Below, in pieces: positions 25,194 through 34,970 of a DNA stretch of 64,000 nucleotides (the first letter of the stretch is position 1; each line of letters begins with the position of its first letter). The notes under the pieces were generated by a model. The model did not search any database, was not told the origin of the DNA, and saw only the letters and a program-made list of their open reading frames with translations. The translations under genes were made by a program, and so were the position numbers. The stretch is from positions 5,612,501-5,676,500 of the forward strand of contig NZ_CP120849.1 of the NCBI RefSeq assembly GCF_029581355.1. Direction: 5' to 3'. The DNA comes from Parabacteroides chongii (GTDB lineage Bacteria > Bacteroidota > Bacteroidia > Bacteroidales > Tannerellaceae).

Positions 25194-26453
25194 CTACTTT
25201 TGACTACCATGCAGCATTCGTTGCATCTTCATATACCGATATTGTTTTATGATCAGTTTCCGGCTACGCAGAATCTGATATCTGTAAATCATGCATGCGG
25301 TAATAAAATAAACGCCTGCCTGTATCCACAGCGTACGATATTCGTGAGCGACTTCATTCAAAGTGGCTCCTGCCGTATTAATACGGATAAATCCTTGTAT
25401 ACCCGGAGTTGAAGGGAAAAGATAGCCTACTGCCTTCCAGAACGGAGGAATCGCTTCCTTGGGCCAGGAAACACCCGAGATAAACAACAGGATCACCGAG
25501 GTAAAAACAAAAACAAGCATCGGCGACTCACGGCTGGTCATAAACCCGGATAACGTCATCGACAAAAAGATGGAGGCGAACAGATAAGGCAAGACAAACA
25601 GCATGACCGTCCACGGCTCACCCACCTGCGGCAATGAGAATAACTTCGGCACCACCCCTAAAGCCCAGATACAAACGACTACGTATAGCAACAGATAAGT
25701 AAGCGATTTACCGAATACGATACGCAACGTCCCGTTAAAATGACGGCTGACCGGTACCAGGCTGTGAAAACGGTTTTTCTCGCGTGCAGTTCCTCCCAAC
25801 ATACCGATCCCCAGGATCAGTGTTTGCTGGATAACCAAAATCAGGATAGCCGGGACAAGAAAGCTGGCAAAGCCATTTTGCGAATTGAACAGGGCTACCG
25901 ATTCATACGGAATAGGATTAATCGTAATCTTCTCCTGCTCTATCGTCGACGACGGGTTATTCTGTGCCCGGAGTTCCTTGCCTATTTCAAACGAAACTTC
26001 GGTTGTTGCCAACAGGAAAGCCTTATAAAACAGCAACGCACTCATGTCGCAATAAAGCGAAACAGTCGCTTGCTTTCCTTTATGTATGTCTTTACTGAAC
26101 TCACCGGGAAAATACAATATCCCGTATGCTTTTTTCTCATCCAGCATCCGTTTTGCCTCCTCCATATCCGCACATACAGCGACCACCTTCACGTCGGCTG
26201 TCGCATCTACCTTACGGATATATTCTCGGCTCAGATATGAATCCGACTGGTCCACAACGACCATTTTGGCATTGTGCACAACTTCGTTGTTATAGATAAA
26301 AGCATACAAAAGCGGATAGACGAACGGGACCAGGAAGAAAAAGATCATGACTCCCGAGTCTTTGAAGACATTCTTCAACTCGTCTTTCCAAATAAAAAAG
26401 GTATCCTGAATGCCTTCTTTGATTATATATCGTAAACGATGTTCTCTTTTCAT
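25194..26453 (-). CDS. ABC-2 type transporter permease (second of pair)
   Basis: The 419-residue protein has an N-terminal span (FFLVPFVYPLLYAFIYN), a large extracytoplasmic loop of about 150 residues (KMVVVDQSDSYLSREYIRKV), and five spans in the C-terminal half ending with basic residues (KQYRYMKMQRMLHGSQK). This is the ABC2_membrane_3/YbhR-type plan. The expected paired ATPase is not in this operon. It lies 12 bases after the first permease and is the last gene of the TolC-HlyD-permease-permease operon. Confidence 0.88.
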   Translation of the reverse strand: MKREHRLRYIIKEGIQDTFFIWKDELKNVFKDSGVMIFFFLVPFVYPLLYAFIYNNEVVHNAKMVVVDQSDSYLSREYIRKVDATADVKVVAVCADMEEAKRMLDEKKAYGILYFPGEFSKDIHKGKQATVSLYCDMSALLFYKAFLLATTEVSFEIGKELRAQNNPSSTIEQEKITINPIPYESVALFNSQNGFASFLVPAILILVIQQTLILGIGMLGGTAREKNRFHSLVPVSRHFNGTLRIVFGKSLTYLLLYVVVCIWALGVVPKLFSLPQVGEPWTVMLFVLPYLFASIFLSMTLSGFMTSRESPMLVFVFTSVILLFISGVSWPKEAIPPFWKAVGYLFPSTPGIQGFIRINTAGATLNEVAHEYRTLWIQAGVYFITACMIYRYQILRSRKLIIKQYRYMKMQRMLHGSQK

Positions 26454-26464
26454 TACTTTCTGTT

Positions 26465-27643
26465 TTACGGAATATACTTAAAGTACAGCAATGCATTCTT
26501 GAGATGTTTCCCGATCAGGAACGGCAAGATCAGAAAGCCCGTCAACCACAGATACTCCGTCCATGAATAAAACAAATCTCTCCCATTCAATGCCTGATCC
26601 ACATAGATCAGGAAATAATGACGCAGGGGGAACAGGGTACTTAATGCCTGCAAGGTCGGATCCATTCCCAAAACCGGGAAAGAAAAACCGACAATAGAAA
26701 AGGCAATCATCCCGAACAAACTGGCAAAACTCAGACCCAGACGTAAAGTAGGTAATGCTCCGATCATAAATACGCCTACCGCCTGCGAAGCAATAACCAG
26801 CAGGAACAAAGCTGCGATCATCGGCATCCATCCGCTATTCAACGGAAAGGCATTGAAGCCGTATAAGGCAGAACTACACAACAGCGCTATTACCGTGAAG
26901 ATAACTGTCTGCGGCAGAAGTTTCCCCAACAGGCTTATTGTAAACGAGTTGCCTCCGGTCTGCAGCCACTGGCGGGCAGTCGAGTATTTCAGTTCCGTTC
27001 CGATACTGAAAACCGTCACCAGAAAGATCATCAACTGAAGCATCCCCGGCAAAATCGTATTATTCAGATAAACGGAATAGTTCAGCCAGGGATTACCGAG
27101 TGCATGCGTATCAACTACTACCGGCTGAAGCTGTCCCATGATCTGGTCAGTCGTATATCCTTTCGCCAGTCCGGTCTGCAAACCGACTGAAGCACCCGCC
27201 AGAACAGACATGGTCTTCATATCCCTGAAAAGCAAGGACGCTGCGATCAGATATGTCCCGTTCGTATAAAAGGACAAGGTAGGCTGTTTACCCGTAGTTG
27301 CTTCCACGGCAAAATCTTTCGGTATATAGAAAATACCATACACATTTCCTTTTTGCATTTCCCGGCGTGCATCGTCGAACGTGGCAGTCTTATAGACCAC
27401 TTCAGTCTGCTCAAAAGCATCCAGCTGCCGGATCAGGTTGCGGGAAGTAGCAGAGCCATCCATGTCGACCACGGCGATCGGTAAATTGGTCGGCAACCCC
27501 TCCTGCATCAGTGACAGGAAGAAGACGACACAAAGAACCGGAGCGATCAGCATACAGAAGAAATAGATCGGCTTCGATGTCAGCCGCTGCATCTCCCGCT
27601 TCGCCACATTCCAGATACTATGTAAACTCTGCTTCAAGGTCAT
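26465..27643 (-). CDS. ABC-2 type transporter permease (first of pair)
   Basis: The 392-residue protein has the same plan as the next gene: one N-terminal span (IYFFCMLIAPVLCVVFFLSL), a periplasmic loop with IAVVDMDGSATSRNLIRQLD, and a C-terminal cluster of spans. It overlaps the HlyD stop by 4 bases. With the partner it would form a heterodimeric export channel. Confidence 0.88.
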   Translation of the reverse strand: MTLKQSLHSIWNVAKREMQRLTSKPIYFFCMLIAPVLCVVFFLSLMQEGLPTNLPIAVVDMDGSATSRNLIRQLDAFEQTEVVYKTATFDDARREMQKGNVYGIFYIPKDFAVEATTGKQPTLSFYTNGTYLIAASLLFRDMKTMSVLAGASVGLQTGLAKGYTTDQIMGQLQPVVVDTHALGNPWLNYSVYLNNTILPGMLQLMIFLVTVFSIGTELKYSTARQWLQTGGNSFTISLLGKLLPQTVIFTVIALLCSSALYGFNAFPLNSGWMPMIAALFLLVIASQAVGVFMIGALPTLRLGLSFASLFGMIAFSIVGFSFPVLGMDPTLQALSTLFPLRHYFLIYVDQALNGRDLFYSWTEYLWLTGFLILPFLIGKHLKNALLYFKYIP

Positions 27644-28653
27644 AATATTTCGTTTCCTTTTTTCTTCATTACAACAGACATTCCGGGACGCAGGTCAGCT
27701 ATTTTCTCCTGCGGACGGGCACGTACCTCGAAAGTCTTGGAATCGAACTGTCCGGTTGTCTTCGTCGCTTTCCAGGCGGCATACGATCCCATGTCTTTCA
27801 GATAATATACCTTCAGTTTCACAGGCTTATTGTCGAGTGCAGGTATGAAAGCATTCAGTTCCGATCCGATCTTGATGTCTTTCAACAGATCTTCACGCAC
27901 GCTGAATGATATCCACATATCGTTCAGGTCGGTAATATTCATGATCGGTGCACCGGTTCCGACCAACTCTCCCACCTGCGGGAAACGTTCGGATACTTCG
28001 CCGTCGATCGGTGAAACCAAAGCCGACTCTTTCAGATAAGATTCCACTTCCGCTACCGCGCCTCCGGCCTGCTGAACCAGGGCTGCCGCTGCCGCTTTGT
28101 CTTCCGAACGGGCACCGTCCATCGCCATATCGTACTGTGACTTAGCTGCTTTCTCCGTAGCTACCATCGCTTTATAATTCGCTTCGGCTTCATCCCTTTT
28201 CTGAGCGGACATGACTCCTTTCTCGTAAAGGTTCTGAACACGGGTATACGATTTCTTCGCTATTTCAAGCCCCGCCTGTGCTTTCTGCCACATTTCGTAA
28301 GCACCGGCTATTTCCTGCGCACGGGCACCTTTGATCGCTTTCGCACTCTGTGCTTCAGCGGCTTTCTGAGCGGCTTCCGCCTGCTGCAGTTTCGCCAGCA
28401 CTTCCGGCGTATTCAGATAGACCAGTGTGTCGCCGGCTTTCACTTTATCTCCTTCATCAAAACGATACGATTCGATTCGTCCGGGAACTTTTCCGGAAAT
28501 ACGAACCTGGTTGGCTTCTGCCTGCCCCATAATAATATCATCGGGAGGAGTAAGCAAAAAGAAACCGGTCAATGCGACTAATCCGATCACGACCAATACC
28601 GTGATAAATGCCAACATCATGTTGCTGATCGAAAACTTTTTATTCTCGTTCAT
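27640..28653 (-). CDS. HlyD/EmrA-type membrane fusion protein
   Basis: The 337 residues contain one N-terminal span (MMLAFITVLVVIGLVALTGF), a lipoyl half-domain (GKVPGRIESYRFDEGDKVKA), a long helical hairpin (about 85-190) and the second half (SALVSPIDGEVSERFPQVGE). It would bridge the inner-membrane permeases to TolC. Spacing to the TolC gene is 21 bases. Confidence 0.92.
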   Translation of the reverse strand: MNENKKFSISNMMLAFITVLVVIGLVALTGFFLLTPPDDIIMGQAEANQVRISGKVPGRIESYRFDEGDKVKAGDTLVYLNTPEVLAKLQQAEAAQKAAEAQSAKAIKGARAQEIAGAYEMWQKAQAGLEIAKKSYTRVQNLYEKGVMSAQKRDEAEANYKAMVATEKAAKSQYDMAMDGARSEDKAAAAALVQQAGGAVAEVESYLKESALVSPIDGEVSERFPQVGELVGTGAPIMNITDLNDMWISFSVREDLLKDIKIGSELNAFIPALDNKPVKLKVYYLKDMGSYAAWKATKTTGQFDSKTFEVRARPQEKIADLRPGMSVVMKKKGNEIL

Positions 28654-28674
28654 CTTTGTATATTTTTATTGTTA

Positions 28675-30066
28675 TTACTTCTGTTTGTCTACCGAGAGTT
28701 TACCCATAGCCTTCGACAGGTAGACTTCTGTTAATTTCACCTCTATCTGGGCATCGATCAGGCTGGAGCGAGCCGAAACCCAGGCAGTCTGCGCCTCCAT
28801 CAGGTTCAGTGCCGGAATAACACCTTCTTCAAAACCCAGATTAGCATGACGAAGGTTTTCTTCCGCATTCTCCATATTACGGGAAGAAGCGGTCAGTTTC
28901 TTATTGGCTTCATTCACTTTATAAACAGACTGGTTCACCTGCAATTCAACTTTTTCACGTGCTTCCATCAGTTGCAGCATCTGGATACGTGTCTCGGCAC
29001 GGGCGGCATTCCGTTTATAACTACCTTCCCACCAACCGGATAAAGGCACTTTTACCATTACGCCCACATTGAACATTCCGGCAAATTCATTCTTAAAGCC
29101 ATTGAATGCATTCGGATTCGTTACCAGATAGTTTGCCGACAGGGCGACATTCGGTAACATATCCGCTAAAACAATACGTTCTTTTTTCTGATAGATCTTT
29201 GTTGCCAGTTCCAGGCTTTTCAGTTCATCGCGGTTTGTAAAAGCTTCATTGACATTCGCAACGGCATCATTCGCATGTACAGGGAAATTCTCTATGTTTT
29301 CATCTGCCAGTGCCAGAGGTTCATCGAGGGGCAATCCGCAAATCTGCGCCAGCAACATACGCGATAAAGCCAGACCATTGTCCACCTTCGTCTGTGCCAT
29401 TTCCGCTTCATTCAGCTTCACTTTCACCGAGAGTCCATCTGCCTGCGTAGCAACGCCTTCTGCAATCATGGCCGTCACATCGCTGTCCATTTTACGGAGC
29501 AATCCGACATAGGCATCCGCCAGCTTCTTTTTGTTGACCAAAGAGATCACCTGCCAGTATGTTTCATCGGTTTTATAAATGACTTCCTGTAGCTGAAGGT
29601 CGTTCATCGACTCAGCCAGCTCGCGGGCATATTTGGTGATTTGATTATAGGAAACTATCTTTCCTCCCATGAAGACAGGCTGAACCAGCGAAACACCTCC
29701 TACCCAGATATTCTGTACATCCAGATGCTGCATCTCGTCCACTCCTCCCATCAGTTGACCGAAAACAGGAAGCTGCGCAATAGGTCCCAGGGCAGAACCC
29801 AGTTTGGCACTCAAAGCGTCCATGTCCAGCAGATTGATATCTTTCTGATTCCACATATAGCCTCCCATCGCGGAAAGTTGCGGGAAATATTTAGTAAAAG
29901 CCGCCTTTTTTTCTTCATTAGCCGCCTTCACTTTTTCACCGGACATTTGCAATTCTTTATTATTCTGAATAGCTAAGTTTCGACATTCTTCCAATGTCAG
30001 CGTTTGTTGGGAATTGGCATAACCAGACCAAACCAACAATCCTACTAATACGATAATCCGTTTCAT
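28675..30066 (-). CDS. TolC-family outer-membrane efflux protein
   Basis: The 463-residue protein has a signal peptide (cleavage after GYANSQ) and two repeated helical arms typical of TolC: LTLEECRNLAIQNNKELQMS and LNEAEMAQTKVDNGLALSRM, with closing YEVNKANKKL-like and LNLMEAQTAWVSARSSLIDA segments. It is the first gene of the efflux operon, following about 190 bases of regulatory DNA. Confidence 0.92.
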   Translation of the reverse strand: MKRIIVLVGLLVWSGYANSQQTLTLEECRNLAIQNNKELQMSGEKVKAANEEKKAAFTKYFPQLSAMGGYMWNQKDINLLDMDALSAKLGSALGPIAQLPVFGQLMGGVDEMQHLDVQNIWVGGVSLVQPVFMGGKIVSYNQITKYARELAESMNDLQLQEVIYKTDETYWQVISLVNKKKLADAYVGLLRKMDSDVTAMIAEGVATQADGLSVKVKLNEAEMAQTKVDNGLALSRMLLAQICGLPLDEPLALADENIENFPVHANDAVANVNEAFTNRDELKSLELATKIYQKKERIVLADMLPNVALSANYLVTNPNAFNGFKNEFAGMFNVGVMVKVPLSGWWEGSYKRNAARAETRIQMLQLMEAREKVELQVNQSVYKVNEANKKLTASSRNMENAEENLRHANLGFEEGVIPALNLMEAQTAWVSARSSLIDAQIEVKLTEVYLSKAMGKLSVDKQK

Positions 30067-30198
30067 CTTTTTATTGTTTTTTCATCCGGAGACTTTATTT
30101 TAACCACTAAAACAATTTATCACCCTTATTCATAATAAAAAACAACCAGCTATCTCCTATTGTTTATAGTCGATAATCCTATATTCTTCGTACACAAA

Positions 30199-30227
30199 CA
30201 AAAGTACGATTTTCCGATGCAAAAGTA
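30199..30227 (-). promoter_or_regulatory. Two tandem -7 boxes ahead of the efflux operon
   Basis: The minus strand reads TACTTTTG at 30206-30199 and again at 30227-30220, 21 bases apart. Either could start the TolC operon transcript. Confidence 0.5.
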
Positions 30228-30249
30228 CTGGTTTACTTTAAATATAAAA

Positions 30250-30263
30250 TTGAATTAATTCAA
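30250..30263. promoter_or_regulatory. Palindrome of Crp/Fnr-box form
   Basis: TTGAATTAATTCAA is a perfect 14-base palindrome of the form TTGA-N6-TCAA, the half-site layout of Fnr-type operators. It overlaps the stop codon of the adjacent Crp/Fnr-type regulator gene. Its centre is about 42 bases before the start predicted from the 30220-30227 box, the usual class II activator position. Confidence 0.45.
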
Positions 30264-30853
30264 TTAAAGATGCGCTTTTTCAGCTTGCAATACCACGCAT
30301 TGCTGATTCCCATATATTGGGCAATATATTTGTCGGGAACACGCTGCATGATCCACATGTAGTGATTGTAAAGATATTTGATAAATTCTTCGGCGGTACA
30401 GGACTGGCGGATAGCAAACATGGAATACAACTTCGATATAATGGTCAGCATCGCATTCTGGTAATACGACGCAAATAACGGATAGCGTAGGGAAAGGTCC
30501 TCGATATGAGCACGTGATAGCCGGAGCAGTTCTCCGGATTCCAGCGCCTTGATCTCGAACTCGGAAGGTGCCTGGGTAAAATATCCGATAGCGGACAGGA
30601 AAGGATATAAGTAATCGGAAGAAAAACCGGTTACGCATTCATCCCCTTTTTCGCTTACATATAAATTAATGAATAGTCCTTTATTTATAAAATAGGCATC
30701 CTGGCATATTTCGCCGGTGCGGAGCAGATAGTCACCTTTGTCGACAGCGACCACTTTGGTGATGTTGTTAAGCTCACTCACAAAAACTTCGTCACGGGCC
30801 AAAGATTCCGGAAGATCCGCTAAAAGCTTTGTCAAATGAGCATCTGTCTCCAT
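30260..30853 (-). CDS. Crp/Fnr-family transcriptional regulator of the efflux operon (inferred)
   Basis: The 197-residue protein has an N-terminal cyclic-nucleotide-binding barrel (about 25-125; VVAVDKGDYLLRTGEICQDA, FINKGLFINLYVSEKGDECV) and a C-terminal helix-turn-helix (VPDKYIAQYMGISNAWYCKL). It has no FNR cysteine cluster. It is two bases downstream of the coiled-coil gene, and the efflux operon starts about 190 bases further on the same strand. The palindrome at 30250-30263 is a candidate target. The effector is unknown. Confidence 0.82.
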   Translation of the reverse strand: METDAHLTKLLADLPESLARDEVFVSELNNITKVVAVDKGDYLLRTGEICQDAYFINKGLFINLYVSEKGDECVTGFSSDYLYPFLSAIGYFTQAPSEFEIKALESGELLRLSRAHIEDLSLRYPLFASYYQNAMLTIISKLYSMFAIRQSCTAEEFIKYLYNHYMWIMQRVPDKYIAQYMGISNAWYCKLKKRIFN

Positions 30854-30855
30854 CG

Positions 30856-31761
30856 TTAATCTTCCAACGTGAAGTTTCTCTTTCCGATCAGGTTGCCGTC
30901 AATAAAAATATCCACCCGATAAGTTCCCGGAGAAAGGAATTCCTCGATATCCCAATACATCGTAACCGGATATTCTTCCCCGTCATATTCGATCAGTTTC
31001 TTCATCGAGTAGTTGATGTCTTTTCCTTCAAAGGCGAAAACATCCGCACGGCTTTTCACCAGCACATCGTCGTCCGGCTTCATGATACGTACATAAACGG
31101 TCTTTTCTCCGACAGGAGCGGTAATATTTTTAGCTATGCGGAAGTCCAGTACGAAACGTTCCATACGTTTGATCTTCTTCGCCAGTTTTCCACGCGAATT
31201 GACCGGAGTAACCGTGATACCCGTCGCATCCAGACGGCTTGCCAGGGTAACGCGTTCAGACAGTTTTTCTTTTTCTTTCTTTAAGGTGGCAGCCTGCGAA
31301 GTGGCACGCTGGTATTTCTGAACGGCTTCTTTTTTCTCTACCTGCAATTGTTCATTCGCTCTGTTCAGAGAGTCGATTTGGACCACATAGTTACGCATGA
31401 TCTTACGAAGCGTTTCCAGTTCTTTCTTCAAACGGGCTATTTCTTTGGTATTCGTCGCTTTCACAGTACGAAGTTCTTCCATCAATCGCTGAACTTTCGC
31501 CTGTTCCGTAGACAACAGACTCATCAAGGAATCATTACCCACCTTAAACTGATACCCTTCATATTGCATAGACAGCTCATTAAACTCGTCTTCAAGCGTT
31601 TGCTTATCCAAATCATACGCCTCAACCAAATCATTCATCTGCTGTTTCTGCTGATAAATATAGTAAGCGGCACCGGCAATAATCAGTATCAAAACGACTA
31701 CTGCCATGATTAATAATGAGAGCTTATTTATTTCCTTTGTTTCTTTCTTTTCTGTATCCAT
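30856..31761 (-). CDS. Membrane-anchored coiled-coil protein
   Basis: The 301 residues have one N-terminal span (LLIMAVVVLILIIAGAAYYI, about 15-34), a long coiled coil (about 40-165) rich in Glu/Lys/Leu, and a C-terminal strand-rich domain (ERFVLDFRIAKNITAPVGEK, TVYVRIMKPDDDVLVKS). It is probably an inner-membrane protein with its bulk in the periplasm. I do not recognise the family, though similar proteins are frequent in Bacteroidota. It shares an operon with the Crp/Fnr-type gene and is divergent from guaA. Confidence 0.65.
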   Translation of the reverse strand: MDTEKKETKEINKLSLLIMAVVVLILIIAGAAYYIYQQKQQMNDLVEAYDLDKQTLEDEFNELSMQYEGYQFKVGNDSLMSLLSTEQAKVQRLMEELRTVKATNTKEIARLKKELETLRKIMRNYVVQIDSLNRANEQLQVEKKEAVQKYQRATSQAATLKKEKEKLSERVTLASRLDATGITVTPVNSRGKLAKKIKRMERFVLDFRIAKNITAPVGEKTVYVRIMKPDDDVLVKSRADVFAFEGKDINYSMKKLIEYDGEEYPVTMYWDIEEFLSPGTYRVDIFIDGNLIGKRNFTLED

Positions 31762-31884
31762 ACGGTTCTTCTAAAAATGAACGTACAAAGGTAATGTTTA
31801 ATCAGATGTATTAAAACATATCCAGTCTGTTTATACATTTTTTAAGAACTAAACCATCCTTTCAACATATACCGACATCTTTTT

Positions 31885-31950
31885 AGTTTCTTTCGGGAGA
31901 AAATATAGTTTCTTTCGAGAGAAAACACAGTTTCTTTCGGATGAAACTTT
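31885..31950. repeat. AGTTTCTTTCG array, 22-base period, three copies
   Basis: AGTTTCTTTCG starts at 31885, 31907 and 31929, exactly 22 bases apart. Each unit holds a TTTC/GAAA dyad; in the last it is perfect (AGTTTC then GAAACT). Same architecture as the other arrays. Confidence 0.75.
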
Positions 31951-32036
31951 TGTGAAATCATAAAAAATATATTGAAATCCCCCATCGGTACCTTTATATA
32001 TAGGATGAGCTTTACAGATTTTCTAAATAAAATTAC

Positions 32037-32044
32037 TACCTTTG
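32037..32044 (+). promoter_or_regulatory. Promoter -7 box of guaA
   Basis: TACCTTTG fits TAnnTTTG, 25 bases before ATG 32070. I see no purine-riboswitch-like leader between it and the start; the leader is only about 20 bases. Confidence 0.55.
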
Positions 32045-32069
32045 CCGCACTCAATTAAATAATAACTGC

Positions 32070-33590
32070 ATGCACGAGAAACTTATTATTCTTGATTTCG
32101 GCTCGCAAACAACGCAATTGATTGGCCGCAGGGTCAGAGAATTAAACATGTATTGCGAGATCATTCCCTACAACAAATTTCCCCATGATGCAACAGATGT
32201 GAAAGGTGTGATCCTTTCAGGAAGTCCTTACTCCGTTTACGACGAAAATGCTTTCAAGGCCGACTTGAGTGAAATTCGTGGCAAGTATCCGGTTTTAGGA
32301 ATCTGTTACGGGGCTCAGTTTCTGGCTTATACATCCGGAGGCAATGTAGAACCGGCCAACTCACGCGAGTATGGACGTGCGAATCTATCGTATATCAACA
32401 ATGATGATCCTCTGCTGAAAGGCATCGATACAGGTTCACAGATATGGATGTCACATGGAGATACAATCACCGTATTGCCTGACAACTTTAAGGTTATCGC
32501 CAGCACGGACGACGTGAAGGCTGCCGCTTATCATGTGGAAGGCGAACAGACCTGGGGCGTACAATTCCATCCGGAAGTGTTCCACTCTACAGACGGAACC
32601 AAATTGCTGGATAATTTCCTGAATATCTGCGGATGCGCCAAAGACTGGACACCGGCTTCTTTCATCGAATCGACAGTAGCCGAACTGAAAGAACAGCTGG
32701 GCGACGACAAAGTGATCCTCGCCTTATCGGGCGGTGTGGACTCTTCCGTTACAGCGGTATTGCTGAACAAGGCAATCGGCAAAAACCTGACTTGCATCTT
32801 CGTCGATCACGGCTTGTTACGCAAGAATGAGTTCGAAAACGTAATGAAAGATTACGAACACCTGGGCTTGAATGTTATCGGGGTGAATGCCAAAGATAAA
32901 TTCTATAAAGCATTGGCCGGAGTGACCGAGCCGGAGCAGAAACGTAAGATTATCGGTAAAGGCTTTATCGATGTATTCGACGAAGAAGCTCATAAGCTGA
33001 AAGATATCAAATGGTTGGGACAAGGTACGATCTATCCGGACGTAATCGAGTCTTTATCCATTACAGGGACTGTGATCAAGAGCCATCATAATGTGGGCGG
33101 TCTGCCTGACACGATGAAACTGAAGTTGGTAGAACCGCTTCGCCTGCTTTTCAAAGACGAAGTTCGCCGTGTCGGTATCGAGATGGGTATGCAGCCGCAC
33201 CTGATCAAACGCCATCCGTTCCCCGGTCCTGGTCTAGGTATCCGTATCTTAGGTGATATTACTCCTGAAAAAGTACGTATCCTCCAGGATGCCGACGATA
33301 TTTATATGTCACTGATGCGCGAATGGGGGCTTTACGACAAAATCTGGCAGGCCGGAGTAATCCTGCTTCCGATCCAGTCGGTCGGAGTAATGGGCGACGA
33401 ACGCACCTATGAAAATACGGTCGCTTTACGTGCCGTAACATCTACCGATGCCATGACAGCCGACTGGGCACAATTGCCTTACGAATTTCTGGCAAAAGTA
33501 TCCAACGAAATTATCAATAAGGTAAAAGGTGTGAACCGCGTTGTGTACGACATCAGTTCCAAACCGCCTGCAACAATTGAGTGGGAATAA
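32070..33590 (+). CDS. guaA: GMP synthase (glutamine-hydrolysing), complete
   Basis: The 506-residue protein has a class I glutaminase domain (1-190) with catalytic Cys79 in [10 protein letters not shown] and His167/Glu169 in GVQFHPEV. The ATP-pyrophosphatase domain starts at 213 with the P-loop LSGGVDSSV, and the dimerisation domain ends with KPPATIEWE. It converts XMP to GMP. It is followed at 50 bases by a second, modified copy. Confidence 0.97.
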   Translation: MHEKLIILDFGSQTTQLIGRRVRELNMYCEIIPYNKFPHDATDVKGVILSGSPYSVYDENAFKADLSEIRGKYPVLGICYGAQFLAYTSGGNVEPANSREYGRANLSYINNDDPLLKGIDTGSQIWMSHGDTITVLPDNFKVIASTDDVKAAAYHVEGEQTWGVQFHPEVFHSTDGTKLLDNFLNICGCAKDWTPASFIESTVAELKEQLGDDKVILALSGGVDSSVTAVLLNKAIGKNLTCIFVDHGLLRKNEFENVMKDYEHLGLNVIGVNAKDKFYKALAGVTEPEQKRKIIGKGFIDVFDEEAHKLKDIKWLGQGTIYPDVIESLSITGTVIKSHHNVGGLPDTMKLKLVEPLRLLFKDEVRRVGIEMGMQPHLIKRHPFPGPGLGIRILGDITPEKVRILQDADDIYMSLMREWGLYDKIWQAGVILLPIQSVGVMGDERTYENTVALRAVTSTDAMTADWAQLPYEFLAKVSNEIINKVKGVNRVVYDISSKPPATIEWE

Positions 33591-33640
33591 AACAAGCAGA
33601 AGGATAATCTAATTAACATACTAATTTTAATAGGAATACG

Positions 33641-34948
33641 ATGAAACAAGATATGATCGTTATTTTAGACCTGGGAAGTCATGAAAATACGGTATTGGCA
33701 AGAGCTATCCGTGCATTGGGAGTTTACAGTGAAATTTATCCTCACGACATCACTGTCGGAGAATTGAAAGCTCTCCCGAACGTAAAAGGTATCATCATCA
33801 ACGGTGGTCCTAACCATGTAATCGACGGTGTTGCCATCGATGTGGATCCGGCTATTTATTCCATGGGAATTCCCGTTATGGCTGCCGGTCACGACAAAGC
33901 ATTATGCGAAGTTAAACTGGGTGAATTTACCGACGATATAGAAGCTATCAAGAAAGCTGTCAAACCGTTTGTTTTCGATACTTGCAAAGCGGAAGCCAAC
34001 TGGAACATGACAAACTTTGTCAATGACCAGATTGAACTGGTAAGACGCCAGGTTGGCGATAAGAAAGTATTATTGGCCTTATCGGGCGGAGTCGACAGCT
34101 CGGTTGTTGCCGCACTGCTTCTGAAAGCGATCGGCGACAAGCTGGTTTGCGTACATGTAAACCATGGTTTGATGCGTAAAGGTGAATCGGAAGATGTCGT
34201 TGAAGTATTCAAAAACAAGTTGAATGCCAACTTGATATACAAAGATGTTACCGACCGTTTTCTCGATAAACTGGCAGGCGTTGCCGATCCGGAAGAAAAA
34301 CGTAAGATCATCGGTGGAGAATTTATCCGCGTATTCGAAGAGGAAGCACGTAAACTGGACGGTATAGATTACCTGGCTCAGGGAACTATTTATCCGGATA
34401 TCGTGGAAAGTGGAACGAAGACTGCGAAGATGGTAAAGTCTCACCACAACGTAGGCGGTCTGCCTGAAGATTTACAGTTCGAATTGGTTGAACCGCTGCG
34501 TCAGCTGTTCAAGGACGAAGTTCGTGCTTGCGGTCTGGAATTGGGCTTGCCGTACGAAATGGTTTACCGCCAGCCGTTCCCCGGTCCAGGTCTAGGTGTA
34601 CGTTGTCTGGGTGCTATTACGCGCGACAGACTAGAAGCCGTTCGTGAATCGGATGCTATCCTGCGTGAAGAGTTCCAGAAGGCTGGTTTGGATAAGAAGG
34701 TATGGCAGTATTTCACAGTAGTGCCCGATTTCAAATCAGTTGGTGTACGTGATAATGCCCGTTCTTTCGACTGGCCTGTTATCATCCGTGCCGTCAATAC
34801 GGTTGATGCCATGACAGCCACTATCGAACCGGTAGACTGGCCTATCTTGATGAAGATCACAGATCGTATCTTGAAAGAGGTAAAGAACGTAAACCGCGTT
34901 TGCTACGATATGTCTCCGAAACCCAATGCAACCATCGAGTGGGAATAA
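33641..34948 (+). CDS. Second GMP-synthase-like protein with reduced, catalytically dead glutaminase domain
   Basis: The 435-residue protein aligns with GuaA along its whole length, but its first domain is only about 120 residues instead of about 190. At the position of the catalytic Cys it reads GIPVMAAGHDKAL, with no Cys, and the HPE motif is deleted. The ATP-pyrophosphatase domain is intact ([17 protein letters not shown] at 145-161; [16 protein letters not shown]), and the dimerisation domain ends with KPNATIEWE. It probably uses free ammonia, or acts as a partner of the complete enzyme 50 bases upstream. Codon use is like its neighbours, so a pseudogene is unlikely. Confidence 0.9.
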   Translation: MKQDMIVILDLGSHENTVLARAIRALGVYSEIYPHDITVGELKALPNVKGIIINGGPNHVIDGVAIDVDPAIYSMGIPVMAAGHDKALCEVKLGEFTDDIEAIKKAVKPFVFDTCKAEANWNMTNFVNDQIELVRRQVGDKKVLLALSGGVDSSVVAALLLKAIGDKLVCVHVNHGLMRKGESEDVVEVFKNKLNANLIYKDVTDRFLDKLAGVADPEEKRKIIGGEFIRVFEEEARKLDGIDYLAQGTIYPDIVESGTKTAKMVKSHHNVGGLPEDLQFELVEPLRQLFKDEVRACGLELGLPYEMVYRQPFPGPGLGVRCLGAITRDRLEAVRESDAILREEFQKAGLDKKVWQYFTVVPDFKSVGVRDNARSFDWPVIIRAVNTVDAMTATIEPVDWPILMKITDRILKEVKNVNRVCYDMSPKPNATIEWE

Positions 34949-34970
34949 GATTTGATAGATAAGGATATTA

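Larger units (their letters stand above)
31762..32069. other. Divergent intergenic region upstream of guaA
   Basis: No gene is seen in these 308 bases. It holds the 22-base AGTTTC array (31885-31950) and the guaA promoter box (32037-32044). The rest is AT-rich. Confidence 0.55.

Noticed and set aside
32045..32069. Purine riboswitch ahead of guaA or the xanthine permease gene
   Set aside because: The leaders are about 20-27 bases, too short for a purine aptamer, and no matching structure was seen.
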